The notes: generated by a model not told the origin, from the letters alone. Counted from the first letter of the stretch, positions 1 through 7,354 are shown. The stretch is 13,928 bases of DNA from an uncultured Opitutaceae bacterium (GCA_946482625.1 CAMLSH010000049.1:1-13928); one strand, 5' to 3'. Program-made: numbers and translations.

Positions 1-593
1 GCCTGCACGAGCGTGATGCCCTTCATGCCGCCGAGCGCGACATTGAGCGTGATCACCGCGCCGACCACCGCGACGCCGACCCAGTAAGGCAGGCCGGGAA
101 AAATATACGCCAGCGTCGTGCCCGCGCCCTTCATCTGCGGCAGCGTGTAGAAGAGCCCGATGAACAACACGAAAACCACCGCGATCTTCCGGAAGAGCGG
201 TGAATCATAACGGCCTTCCGCGAAGTCCGGGATCGTGTAGGCCCCGAAACGGCGCAGCGGCCCCGCGATGAACAGCAGCAGGAAAAGATAACCGCACGCA
301 TAACAAACCGGATACCATAGCGCGTCATAACCGACCGCCATCACCATGCCTGCGACACCCATGAACGAGGCCGCCGACAGGTACTCGCCGGAGATCGCCG
401 ACGCGTTCCAGCCGACTGAAACCGACCGGCCCGCGACAAAAAAGTCGCCCGCCGTTTTAGAGGTCTTCGCCGAGCGAAAACCCATCCACACCGTGACCGC
501 GACCGTCACAAACGAGAACGCGAAGATCCACGGATCGACATTGCCAAGCATCGCGAATGGCAACTCCAGAGAAGAGTGAGTGAGTGCGTCCAT
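1..593 (-). CDS. Sodium/solute symporter (SSS family, ActP-like), N-terminal part
   Basis: Reading the minus strand from an ATG at 593 gives 197 codons open to the window edge, so the protein is partial (N-terminal third of a family usually about 500-600 residues). It shows an N-terminal membrane helix (about residues 22-38), the sequence AGDFFVAGRSVSVGWNASA, then GEYLSAASFMG (69-79) and IPDFAEGRYD (121-130). These are hallmark motifs of the ActP/acetate-permease branch of the SSS family, which imports small carboxylates with Na+. The start is fixed by a Shine-Dalgarno GGAAGGG seven bases upstream, inside the 3' end of the DUF485 gene, whose stop lies 3 bases before this ATG. The DUF485-symporter pair is the standard arrangement for this permease type. 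The substrate cannot be told from this fragment; acetate, pyruvate or another monocarboxylate are possible. Confidence 0.93.
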   Translation of the reverse strand, partial: MDALTHSSLELPFAMLGNVDPWIFAFSFVTVAVTVWMGFRSAKTSKTAGDFFVAGRSVSVGWNASAISGEYLSAASFMGVAGMVMAVGYDALWYPVCYACGYLFLLLFIAGPLRRFGAYTIPDFAEGRYDSPLFRKIAVVFVLFIGLFYTLPQMKGAGTTLAYIFPGLPYWVGVAVVGAVITLNVALGGMKGITLVQ

Positions 594-596
594 GGC

Positions 597-911
597 TCAG
601 CCCTTCCTTTCTTTTTCGACCTGCCGCACTTCATCTTCCTCGAGCCAGATCGAGCGCTTGATGAACACGAACGATATTGCCCAGACCGCCGGGAAAAAGA
701 GCACGCCGAGGATCAGCCATGTGAGCGTGAATCCCGCCACGCGCGTGGCCATCAATTCGGGTACGAGATAGTTGGCCAGAGGCAGTCCGAGCAGGACGAT
801 TAAAAACGCCGCGGCGCACGCGACGGAAAGTTGGAGTTGTCGGCGCATCAGCGAATGCAGAAACGATTCACTGTGCACCGGGTCCTGGGTAGGCGGGGTG
901 CTTGACGACAT
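597..911 (-). CDS. DUF485 family small membrane protein (YjcH-like)
   Basis: A 104-residue protein from the ATG at 911; upstream in-frame codons to 956 look non-coding (Arg/Gly rich), so the shorter start is chosen. Two hydrophobic helices are visible (about residues 28-48 and 60-84). The second contains the run FTLTWLILGVLFFPAVWAIS, close to the conserved DUF485 core, followed by the basic IKRS and a charged cytoplasmic tail (EEDEVRQVEKERKG). DUF485 proteins are encoded directly before ActP-type symporters and are thought to be accessory subunits or stability factors; their biochemical role is not established. The stop lies 3 bases before the symporter ATG, so the two are surely co-transcribed and probably translationally coupled. 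No strong ribosome site precedes it; the nearest purine run is more than 12 bases upstream. Confidence 0.9.
   Translation of the reverse strand: MSSSTPPTQDPVHSESFLHSLMRRQLQLSVACAAAFLIVLLGLPLANYLVPELMATRVAGFTLTWLILGVLFFPAVWAISFVFIKRSIWLEEDEVRQVEKERKG
601..607 (-). promoter_or_regulatory. Shine-Dalgarno site of the symporter gene
   Basis: Minus-strand GGAAGGG seven bases before the ATG at 593. It lies within the last codons of the DUF485 gene and decides the symporter start. It stands out because many gene starts in this window lack such a site. Confidence 0.7.
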
Positions 912-1099
912 GCGGCCGGCAGCTTGCCCTCGCCCCCGCGTCCCGCAAGCCCGCATCAGCCTTCATCGTTGAACAGTCTGAAAGCCACCCGTTCTCCCCG
1001 CCACGTCCGGCCTTCTCGCTCATTCGCAACTCCTCGCTCTTTCCAACCGCCACAACCACGCGTTGCCTGCCCGTCACATTGCCCTACCACTCCACGCCG
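912..1099. other. Divergent intergenic region
   Basis: Separates the leftward DUF485/symporter pair from the rightward IMPase-like gene, so it must hold both promoters. I see no convincing -35/-10 pair and no clear hairpin. An open frame continuous with the IMPase gene extends back to 902, but its composition (Pro/Ser/Thr rich, no domain) does not suggest coding. Confidence 0.5.
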
Positions 1100-2140
1100 A
1101 TGACCACGCGCCAGCTCGCCCGCGCCCGCCACCTTCTCTGCGATCTGCAGAACCACATCCGCGACACGATCCTCGCCGCCCGCACCCGCGAAGCCTCGAA
1201 ATTCGCCCGCATCGCCGGGGTCACCGCCGCCGACACGATCTACCACATCGATAAACTCAGCGAACACGCCATCGTCGCTTGGTTCGAAAGCCACTGGCCC
1301 CGCACCTGGCCGGTCGAGGTCGTCATGGAAGGTATCGAGGACGGCCACAACCTCACCTTCCCCATCGGGACGCCGGTCGCCCGCACCGACTGGAAATGTA
1401 TCCTCGACCCGATCGATGGCACGCGCGGCCTCATGTACGATAAACGCTCCGCCTGGATCCTCGCCGGCCTCGCCCCGCAACGCGGCCCCAAGACCAGCCT
1501 CCGCGATATCGCCGTCGCCGCCATGACCGAGCTGCCCACGAGCAAACAATGGCGCGCCGACCAGTTCAGCGCCGTCCGCGGCGCTGGCCCGCGCGGTGTG
1601 CACGCGAGCGCTTTCAACGTCCTCACCGGCAACACCGCGAAACTCGCCGTCCGCCCTTCGCAGGCGAAACATTTCAAACACGGCTTCGCCTCGGTCTCGA
1701 AATTCTTCCCCGATGGCAAAACCCTGCTCGCAGATTTCGAAGAAAAACTCTGGGCCGCGATCCATCCTCCCGCGAAAAAGCAGCCCGGCGCCGCGGTCTC
1801 TGCAGGCGATTCTCCGCTCATCTTCGACGACCAATACATCAGCACCGGCGGTCAACTCTACGAACTCCTCGTCGGCCACGACCGCCTCATCGCCGACCTG
1901 CGCCCCCTCGTTTTCAAAAAGCTGGGCCTGCGCTCCTCGCTCGTCTGTCACCCGTACGACATCTGCACCGCGCTCATCCTCACCGAAGCCGGCGGCCTCG
2001 TCGAAAACCCGCTCAACGGCGCCGCCGTCACCACGCCACTCGATACGACCTCCGCCGTCACTTGGATCGGCTACGCCAACCCCACGCTGGCCAAACTTGC
2101 CCGCCCCGTCGTCAAACGCCTCCTGTCCGCCTTCGAATAA
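1100..2140 (+). CDS. Inositol monophosphatase (IMPase) superfamily protein
   Basis: A 346-residue protein. It carries the metal-binding signature ILDPIDGTRG (residues 101-110, the aspartates binding catalytic Mg2+), an acidic stretch upstream (VVMEGIEDG, 75-83) in the place of the usual Glu motif, and the C-terminal signature YDICTALILTEAGG (286-299), whose Asp287 corresponds to the third metal-binding Asp of the fold. Family members are Mg2+-dependent, Li+-sensitive phosphatases acting on inositol phosphates, fructose-1,6-bisphosphate or 3'-phosphoadenosine nucleotides. This protein is longer than a typical bacterial SuhB (about 270 residues), mainly through about 180 residues between the two signatures, so the substrate is unclear. 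The ATG at 1100 is preferred over upstream codons back to 902 because the protein aligns with the fold only from about there; no Shine-Dalgarno is visible. It is convergent with dgkA. Confidence 0.85.
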   Translation: MTTRQLARARHLLCDLQNHIRDTILAARTREASKFARIAGVTAADTIYHIDKLSEHAIVAWFESHWPRTWPVEVVMEGIEDGHNLTFPIGTPVARTDWKCILDPIDGTRGLMYDKRSAWILAGLAPQRGPKTSLRDIAVAAMTELPTSKQWRADQFSAVRGAGPRGVHASAFNVLTGNTAKLAVRPSQAKHFKHGFASVSKFFPDGKTLLADFEEKLWAAIHPPAKKQPGAAVSAGDSPLIFDDQYISTGGQLYELLVGHDRLIADLRPLVFKKLGLRSSLVCHPYDICTALILTEAGGLVENPLNGAAVTTPLDTTSAVTWIGYANPTLAKLARPVVKRLLSAFE

Positions 2141-2154
2141 GCGCACGCGTGCGC
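2141..2154. repeat. Perfect 14-base palindrome between convergent genes
   Basis: GCGCACGCGTGCGC equals its own reverse complement and begins at the base after the IMPase stop codon. As RNA it could form a 5-bp stem with a CGCG loop, but no T tract follows on either strand, so a terminator role is not supported by the usual rule. Confidence 0.45.
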
Positions 2155-2170
2155 GCACAGCGCGATCGCC

Positions 2171-2533
2171 TCAGCCGAGTATTCGCGGGCCAAACACGGC
2201 AATACCCACCCCGACCGCGGCCAGCGCCGCCACGAGCACGGCAAACGCGCCGACATCCTTCGCCCGCTTGATCCGTTCGCGCCGTTCGAGCGACACCTCG
2301 TCCGCGAGAAACTCGAGCCCGGTGTTCAACGCCTCCGCCGCCCACACCAATCCGAACGCGAGGGCCAACGATGCCCACTCCCCGGCCGAAATTTCCCAGT
2401 AGATCCCCGCCACGGCCACGACGAGCGTGGCCACCAAGTGAATGCGCGCATTCGGCTGCGTCCGCAGCAACGTCGCCCCGCCGCGCAACGCGTGCCCCAC
2501 ACTGGTCGCCCACGCCTTGATGACCGCAATCAT
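2171..2533 (-). CDS. dgkA: Diacylglycerol kinase / undecaprenol kinase (DgkA family)
   Basis: A 120-residue integral membrane kinase of normal family length. Visible motifs: RTQPNARIHL (24-33) before the first helix, AEALNTGLEFLAD (66-78, the Glu/Asn/Glu set that binds Mg-ATP), and KRAKDVGAFAVLVAA (89-103, the conserved KD on the third helix). Three membrane helices fit residues about 31-47, 53-75 and 93-114. The family phosphorylates diacylglycerol (proteobacterial type) or undecaprenol (Gram-positive type), recycling lipid for envelope synthesis; the NxRIH form of the first motif resembles the undecaprenol-kinase branch, but this is inference. The start at 2533 has a good site, GAGGGG, nine bases upstream. 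It is the last gene of the leftward run, 120 bases after the preceding gene. Confidence 0.92.
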   Translation of the reverse strand: MIAVIKAWATSVGHALRGGATLLRTQPNARIHLVATLVVAVAGIYWEISAGEWASLALAFGLVWAAEALNTGLEFLADEVSLERRERIKRAKDVGAFAVLVAALAAVGVGIAVFGPRILG

Positions 2534-2542
2534 TTCAAAAAT

Positions 2543-2548
2543 CCCCTC
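2543..2548 (-). promoter_or_regulatory. Shine-Dalgarno site of dgkA
   Basis: Minus-strand GAGGGG nine bases before the ATG at 2533; supports that start. Confidence 0.6.
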
Positions 2549-2561
2549 TTCCGAGTTGTAG

Positions 2562-2580
2562 GCGGGCTGCCCTCACCCGC
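2562..2580. repeat. Short inverted repeat upstream of dgkA
   Basis: Arms GCGGG and CCCGC enclose nine bases in the spacer between dgkA and the upstream gene. There is no T run on the minus strand, so it is unlikely to be an intrinsic terminator. The rest of the 2549-2653 spacer shows nothing I can name. Confidence 0.3.
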
Positions 2581-2653
2581 ATGGCGCCAATCTCGCTGAG
2601 ACATCTTTGATCGTGGAACAGCGAGGCCACCGCGCTTCGACCCAAAGCGCCGT

Positions 2654-3283
2654 TCATTTCAACCCGACCGGCGTATCCAAGACTTCGCGCAACAGCCAGG
2701 CCCGCCTTGCGCCGGCCGGACTGCGCAGATCGGCCAGCAGTTCACGACTCCTCGCCTTCGTCGACGGACCGGCGCTATACGCCATCGCCGCAGACAAAGG
2801 AGCGGCCGCTTCAGCGGCCTGACGCCGGCTTTCCGCACGCCGCGCTTCCAATAAACGCATCTGCTCCGCGAGTGCGCGCTGGCGCTCCAAAACGTCTTCG
2901 TCGCGAGCCGTCTGCGCCGCAACCGATGCGGGTTTTCGCGGCAACGGCGGTGGAGCGGGCGCTTCTTCGAAGCGCCGCTGAATCACTTCGGGTATTGGCT
3001 GCGCCACCGGGCGCGGTGCGACCAACGGCGGCGCCGGCCGGGTGTCTCCCCGACGTTCGGCGATTTTCCGGCGAATTTCCTCTTGGACACGCCGTGTCCG
3101 CTCCGCCTCGTCCAAGTCCATCTGCGACGGCTCAAAACCCCCGCGACGATTGTCGGGAACGCCGTCGCCATCGTAGTCGGCCGGCTCGCCGTCTTTCTCC
3201 TTCTTCCGGTTGTTCATGTACGCCGCGATCGCCGCGGCCAGAGCGATGATGATCTGCAGGATATGTTCGCTGATCCATTCCAT
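2654..3283 (-). CDS. Unrecognised membrane-anchored protein of the floA operon
   Basis: I do not recognise a named family. The 209-residue protein has an N-terminal hydrophobic helix (about residues 5-22) followed at once by NNRKKEK, which predicts a single-pass protein with the C-terminus in the cytoplasm. Next comes DYDGDGVPDN (37-46), shaped like a calcium-binding DxDxDG loop of thrombospondin type-3 or dockerin repeats. A charged, probably helical stretch follows (MDLDEAERTRRVQEEIRRKIAERRG), then a Pro-rich linker (about 82-117), an Arg/Glu/Ala coiled-coil-like region (about 126-165), and a compact C-terminal block rich in Leu/Arg (LLADLRSPAGARRAWLLREV). It sits 77 bases after floA on the same strand and before dgkA, suggesting a membrane-scaffold partner. 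There is no Shine-Dalgarno. That the C-terminal block is a conserved domain is my suspicion, not shown here. Confidence 0.75.
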   Translation of the reverse strand: MEWISEHILQIIIALAAAIAAYMNNRKKEKDGEPADYDGDGVPDNRRGGFEPSQMDLDEAERTRRVQEEIRRKIAERRGDTRPAPPLVAPRPVAQPIPEVIQRRFEEAPAPPPLPRKPASVAAQTARDEDVLERQRALAEQMRLLEARRAESRRQAAEAAAPLSAAMAYSAGPSTKARSRELLADLRSPAGARRAWLLREVLDTPVGLK

Positions 3284-3319
3284 GACGGGAAAAAGCTGAC
3301 GATTGAGGGCTCGTTGAAA

Positions 3320-3339
3320 GCCGGAGCATGCGCCCCGGC
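3320..3339 (-). terminator. Hairpin after floA, possible weak terminator or attenuator
   Basis: On the minus strand GCCGGGGC and GCTCCGGC flank a four-base loop (GCAT); all eight pairs form in RNA if one G-U is allowed, and TTTC follows. The wobble pair is only possible in minus-strand RNA, which fits the direction of floA transcription. The U run is short, so partial read-through into the next gene is more likely than full termination. Confidence 0.5.
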
Positions 3340-3360
3340 GCTAATTTATTCGCGGCTGCG

Positions 3361-4362
3361 TTACTTCTTGTCGTCGGGCTGCGCGATCGACTTCCGCATG
3401 GAGGTATCGGCCTGCACATTCTCCATCTTGTAATAATCCATCACGCCGAGGCGGCCGGAGCGAAACGCCTCCGCCATGGCCTTCGGCACCTCGGCCTGCG
3501 CCCGCACGACTTCCGCCTGCATCTCCTGCACGCGCGCTTTCATTTCCTGCTCCACCGCGACGGCCGCCGCGCGACGGATTTCCGCCTGCGCCTGCGCGAT
3601 ACTCTTGTTCGCCTCGGCCTGCGCTTCCTGAAGTTTTGCGCCGACGTTTTCGCCGACATCCACGTCCGCGATATCGATCGAGAGAATTTCAAACGCCGTA
3701 CCCACGTCGAGACCGCGCGCCAGCACCGTTTTGGAAATGCTGTCGGGCGACTCGAGCACGATCTTGTAGCTCTCTGCCGAACCGATCGTGGAAACGATGC
3801 CTTCGCCCACGCGTGCGATGATCGTATCCTCTTTGGCACCGCCTACGAAACGATCGAGATGCGTGCGCACAGTGACGCGCGCCTTCACCTTCACCTGGAT
3901 GCCGTCTTTGGCCACGCCATCGATCGTCGTACGTCCGCTCTCAGGATTCGGACAGTCGATGACCTTGGGATCGACCGAGGTGCGTACGGCTTCGACGATG
4001 GATTTGCCCGAGCCCTTGGTCGCGAGATCGATCGCGCAGGCGCGGTCCCAGTCCAAAGCGATTCCGGCCTTTTTCGCCGCGATGATCGCCTGCACGGTGG
4101 GCACCACGTTGCCGCCCGATTGATAATGCGACGCGATCAGATCGGCGCTGAGCGGGATGCCGGCGCGCACTGCTGTGATGCGGGCGTCCACAATCAAGCT
4201 GTACGGGATGCCGGCGAATTTCAGGCCCACCAGTTTTCCCATGCCGACCGGCGCGCTGTTAAAGAGCGCCTTCACCCACGCGCCCACGAGGCTGAAGATG
4301 ATGGCGCCCACCACCAGCGCGACGACGCCCACGACAATCAATCCAATCAAGGTCCAGTTCAT
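3361..4362 (-). CDS. floA: Flotillin-like protein FloA
   Basis: A 333-residue protein, matching the length of Bacillus subtilis FloA (YqfA, about 331). It has an N-terminal membrane segment (about residues 4-27), then the family-specific region beginning [20 protein letters not shown] (34-53), an SPFH-like core (about 55-235) and a C-terminal Ala/Glu/Gln-rich helical region (about 244-300, [16 protein letters not shown] type repeats) that drives oligomerisation. FloA marks lipid-ordered membrane microdomains and affects membrane fluidity, signalling and secretion complexes. It follows the short NfeD gene by 15 bases, the conserved NfeD-flotillin pairing. The start at 4362 has no Shine-Dalgarno, but the N-terminus aligns with family members. 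Confidence 0.96.
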   Translation of the reverse strand: MNWTLIGLIVVGVVALVVGAIIFSLVGAWVKALFNSAPVGMGKLVGLKFAGIPYSLIVDARITAVRAGIPLSADLIASHYQSGGNVVPTVQAIIAAKKAGIALDWDRACAIDLATKGSGKSIVEAVRTSVDPKVIDCPNPESGRTTIDGVAKDGIQVKVKARVTVRTHLDRFVGGAKEDTIIARVGEGIVSTIGSAESYKIVLESPDSISKTVLARGLDVGTAFEILSIDIADVDVGENVGAKLQEAQAEANKSIAQAQAEIRRAAAVAVEQEMKARVQEMQAEVVRAQAEVPKAMAEAFRSGRLGVMDYYKMENVQADTSMRKSIAQPDDKK

Positions 4363-4377
4363 AGTAAGATATTCAGT

Positions 4378-4845
4378 TCAGGTTTTGCTCACAATCAGAC
4401 GAAAATTATCCAACCCCACCACCCGCAGCCGCTCACCCGGTACCACGTGCCCGCTTTGCGAATACGCCTCGTATCGTTTGCCTTCGACCGCCACATACCC
4501 GCTTGGCGCGAGCACGGTCTGCGCCACCGCTTCGCGGCCGACGACCTGCGATGCTTCGGCAAGCGCCGGCTGGCTCACTGCGTCCATGGTGGCGCCCGCC
4601 ATTAGACTTTTTGCGAACCGTGATTTCGGCAGCCAGACGAACTCCACATAGACGGTTGCGCCCAACACCAGCAAAGCGACGAGCGTCGCAATAGCGCCGC
4701 CCGCTCCGCCGAACGTGGCAAACGACACCACCACACCGATCAGCATGCTGATGCCACCGGCGATGCCGAGGATCGCTCCGGGCACCACGATCTCCAGTGC
4801 CAGCAACAGAATGCCGACCGCGAAGCAGACGATCACCGCCATCAT
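4378..4845 (-). CDS. Short NfeD family membrane protein (OB-fold, no protease domain)
   Basis: A 155-residue protein with three or four membrane helices (about residues 3-22, 24-46 and 50-72) and a C-terminal OB-fold domain (about 95-155) with the typical NfeD ending: a glycine-rich turn, SGYVAVEGKRYEAYS, then PGERLRVVGLDNFRLIV. Short NfeD proteins partner with flotillins. The start ATG at 4845 overlaps the TGA of the long NfeD gene (ATGA, 4 bases) and has GGAGG seven bases upstream. A second Met codon follows immediately and could also be used. Confidence 0.9.
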   Translation of the reverse strand: MMAVIVCFAVGILLLALEIVVPGAILGIAGGISMLIGVVVSFATFGGAGGAIATLVALLVLGATVYVEFVWLPKSRFAKSLMAGATMDAVSQPALAEASQVVGREAVAQTVLAPSGYVAVEGKRYEAYSQSGHVVPGERLRVVGLDNFRLIVSKT

Positions 4846-6287
4846 GACACCACCTCCACGACGAGGCCGAAATCCGTGACCTTCGTCACCACAATCGCAC
4901 TGCCAGCAATCACCGAACCAACCTCGACGCGCGCTTCGTAACGCCGTCCGTCGATCTCGACCTGGCCGCTCGGGAAAAGCGATGTCGCTGCAACTCCGCG
5001 AGCTCCGAGCAGTGCCGAAACCTTCGCGCCGACTTCAGGAGCGCCACCCGCAAACTGCGCTGGCCCCACGGCGGCCTCTCCCACGGCCAGCCGGCTGAAA
5101 AACCAGCCGCTCGGGATAAACTTCGCGAACACCAGCGCGAGCACCGCCGCGATCACCACACCGGCCAGCAAGTTGAGCGATGGACCGACAAAGACGTCGC
5201 CGGAAATAGAAACCGGTTCATTCGGCCACAAATCCGCCATCGCCCAGACCAGCGAGCCAAGAATCATCACGACCCCGGTGAGTGCGACCACGACCACTCC
5301 GGGGAATAAAAATATCTCCAACGCCACCAACGCCACGCCCAGCGCAAATACCACCAAAGGCTCATGGCCCGATAGCCCCGCCACGTAGCTGCTCAAAAAC
5401 ACCACGACCAGCAAGATGCCTCCCAAGATACCGAATACACCGAAGCCCGGCGTTTTCAGTTCGATAAAAATCGCCAGCAAACCGAGCCCCATGAGCACCG
5501 GCTTGATCGCATTCAAGTACTGCGCGAGCTCCTCCGACCACGTCACCTCCAACTTTTTCATCGAGTAGCCGTCCGCACCGAATTTTTGCGTCAGCAGCTC
5601 GTCCATATCTTTCGCGATCCCAGCCGCCAGCAACGCCTGCGGCGGCTCGCCAAACAGCTCGCTCGCTTCCTTCGCCGTCAACGACAGCAGCTCGTCCTTC
5701 TTTTTCAGCACACGTTCGCCGATCTTAAACTCAGATTGTTCGTCGATCATCGCGGAGATGACTTCACCGCGATAACCCTTTCCCTCGGAAATCGAGCGGA
5801 TGCGCGCTTTGAGATAGCTGACGACCTTGGCCTTCATCGTCTTGTCGATGTCCTGGCCGCTGCCGCTCACCGGAGCAGCCGCGCCGATCACGCCATTGGG
5901 CGCAAAATAGATTTCGTGAGTCGCCGCCGCGATAAACGCCCCGGCCGAGACCGCGTCCTTGTTGATGTACGTGATCGTCTGCCCTTCGAACTTCTCCAGC
6001 GCCTCCAAAATCTCGAACGTCGTCCCCAGACTCCCGCCCGGTGTATCCATATCCAGGATTACCGCGTCCATCTTCTGCTCGATCGCCTCCTTGAGGCCGC
6101 GACGCAGGATATAAAGCACCGGCGAATCGATCGCCTCGCGAACCGGGATCACCATCACACGCTTTTTCGTGTCTCCCGCCGACAACGTCGGGCTCAACGG
6201 CACGACCCGCGGCGCCTCCACTTGCGCGAAACACGCCGTGAGCATGACACCGATCGCCAACCCAAACATGGACAAGGAGCGCAACAT
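4842..6287 (-). CDS. nfeD: NfeD membrane-bound serine protease (ClpP-class domain plus OB-fold)
   Basis: A 481-residue protein from the ATG at 6287; the frame extends to 6422, but the added residues look non-coding. It starts with a signal-like segment (MLRSLSMFGLAIGVMLTAC), then a ClpP-fold domain (about 43-255). Ser114 in DAVSAGAFIAAA is the expected nucleophile and Lys152/Lys154 in MKAKVVSYLKARIRS the expected general base, as in the archaeal Ser-Lys homologue PH1510. DMDTPGGSLG (79-88) is the substrate-binding strand. Four or five membrane helices (about 262-395) and a C-terminal OB-fold (about 418-481) follow. Known homologues cleave hydrophobic membrane-protein segments such as stomatin C-termini. 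It is the first gene of the NfeD-NfeD-FloA run. The signal segment contains LTAC, so lipidation at Cys19 is possible. Confidence 0.93.
   Translation of the reverse strand: MLRSLSMFGLAIGVMLTACFAQVEAPRVVPLSPTLSAGDTKKRVMVIPVREAIDSPVLYILRRGLKEAIEQKMDAVILDMDTPGGSLGTTFEILEALEKFEGQTITYINKDAVSAGAFIAAATHEIYFAPNGVIGAAAPVSGSGQDIDKTMKAKVVSYLKARIRSISEGKGYRGEVISAMIDEQSEFKIGERVLKKKDELLSLTAKEASELFGEPPQALLAAGIAKDMDELLTQKFGADGYSMKKLEVTWSEELAQYLNAIKPVLMGLGLLAIFIELKTPGFGVFGILGGILLVVVFLSSYVAGLSGHEPLVVFALGVALVALEIFLFPGVVVVALTGVVMILGSLVWAMADLWPNEPVSISGDVFVGPSLNLLAGVVIAAVLALVFAKFIPSGWFFSRLAVGEAAVGPAQFAGGAPEVGAKVSALLGARGVAATSLFPSGQVEIDGRRYEARVEVGSVIAGSAIVVTKVTDFGLVVEVVS
4853..4857 (-). promoter_or_regulatory. Shine-Dalgarno site of the short NfeD gene
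   Basis: Minus-strand GGAGG, seven bases before the first of two adjacent ATG codons (4845) and inside the end of the long NfeD gene; favours the first ATG and translational coupling. Confidence 0.65.
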
Positions 6288-6430
6288 GGGGATTTGCCGC
6301 CGAGATTGATGAACGCATTTTGCACATGCAAGCGCCGCGGGCCGCAAACCCGTTACAACGGCGACGAAACTTTCAACCGCGCCCGAAAAAAATTTTGCGT
6401 GAGCGCAGGCGCGCGTCCACATCAGGCGCC
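6288..6430. other. Divergent intergenic region with palindrome TTGCACATGCAA
   Basis: This spacer lies between the leftward nfeD operon and the rightward epimerase gene, so it should hold both promoters. At 6320-6331 there is TTGCA-CA-TGCAA, a two-fold symmetric site of operator size, located about 35-45 bases upstream of the nfeD start. I could not identify a convincing -35/-10 pair. A regulator-binding role is inference from symmetry and position only. Confidence 0.35.
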
Positions 6431-7354
6431 ATGGAAAAAGTCCCTTATCTCGGGCAGGAGCTCACACGCTGGCAGGTCGGCAACTCGACCTTCCTCGCCA
6501 TGCCTGAGCGCGGCGCGCGTCTCATGCACTGGCATCTCACACTGGGCGACGGCTCCGTGCGCGATATCGTGTACTGGCCCGATGTGAAATCCATCGACGA
6601 CGTCTTCAAGACGCGCGGCGGCAACCCCATCCTCTTCCCCTTCAACGCCCGCACCTTCGATCAGGGCGACATCCACTTCTGGCGCGGCCCCGACGGCGTT
6701 CGCCGCCCCATGCCGATGCACGGCATCGCCCGGCAGGGAAAATTTAAAACCACCCGCTGCGACGCACGCGGTTTCGCCGCCCAGTTCATCCCCGACGAGG
6801 AGGCGAAAGCCGCGTATCCGTACGACTACGAATTCACCGTCACCTACCTCTTCGAGCCGCTCGGCCTCTCCTGCGAGTTCACGCTGAAAAACCTCGGCAC
6901 GCAGCCGATCCCGTGGAGCGCTGGCCACCACTTCTATTTCACCGTTCCGTGGAATGAAGGCCTCACCCGCGCCGACTACGCGATCCGTATCCCCGCCGCC
7001 AAGACACTCCGCCAGGATCAGACCAACGGGAAACTCTCGCCCGGCCCGACCTTCAAGCCCGAGGAAAATCTCGCGAACAACGCGTTGATCGATCTTTTCC
7101 ACACGAATCTGAAATCCAACACGGTCACCTTCGGTCCCAAGAATCAGCCCGGCGAAGTCGCTGTCCGCCTCGGCACCAACAAAGTCCCGCCGCCCGATGC
7201 CACCTTCGTGACATGGACGGCCGACGACAGCGCTCCCTACTACTGCGTCGAACCGTGGATGGGGCCCGCCAACTCACCCGAACACAAACTCGGCCTTCAC
7301 TGGGTCCCGCCCGGCCAGACGCAAAACTTCGTCGTCCAAGTCCACGTGAAGTGA
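6431..7354 (+). CDS. Aldose 1-epimerase family (galactose mutarotase fold) protein
   Basis: A 307-residue protein of usual family length. Motifs in order: GGNPILFPFNAR (63-74), MPMHGIAR (95-101, with His97), SAGHHFYF (163-170, with the expected catalytic His at 166 or 167) and YCVEPWMGPANS (271-282, with Glu274 as the expected catalytic base). Family members interconvert alpha and beta anomers of hexoses or hexose phosphates in the cytoplasm. Which sugar is used cannot be told; the spacing of the motifs resembles the YeaD/GalM-like broad group. I chose the ATG at 6431 because the 37 codons of open frame upstream are Arg-rich and lie in the promoter region. It is a single-gene unit, divergent from nfeD and followed by a repeat-rich spacer. 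Confidence 0.88.
   Translation: MEKVPYLGQELTRWQVGNSTFLAMPERGARLMHWHLTLGDGSVRDIVYWPDVKSIDDVFKTRGGNPILFPFNARTFDQGDIHFWRGPDGVRRPMPMHGIARQGKFKTTRCDARGFAAQFIPDEEAKAAYPYDYEFTVTYLFEPLGLSCEFTLKNLGTQPIPWSAGHHFYFTVPWNEGLTRADYAIRIPAAKTLRQDQTNGKLSPGPTFKPEENLANNALIDLFHTNLKSNTVTFGPKNQPGEVAVRLGTNKVPPPDATFVTWTADDSAPYYCVEPWMGPANSPEHKLGLHWVPPGQTQNFVVQVHVK

Noticed and set aside
902..1099. N-terminal extension of the IMPase-like protein (66 codons)
   Set aside because: Low-complexity Ser/Pro/Thr composition with no domain; it occupies the divergent promoter region, and the family fold starts near 1100.
956..2158. Long 400-codon open frame on the minus strand opposite the IMPase gene
   Set aside because: Gly/Arg/Glu-rich shadow caused by GC-rich codon bias; no recognisable domain, while the plus strand carries clear IMPase signatures.
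3328..4605. 425-codon open frame on the plus strand opposite floA
   Set aside because: His/Arg/Asp-rich composition typical of an antisense shadow; floA on the other strand is certain.
5586..6587. 333-codon plus-strand frame opposite nfeD
   Set aside because: Arg/His-rich shadow of the NfeD gene; no family resemblance.
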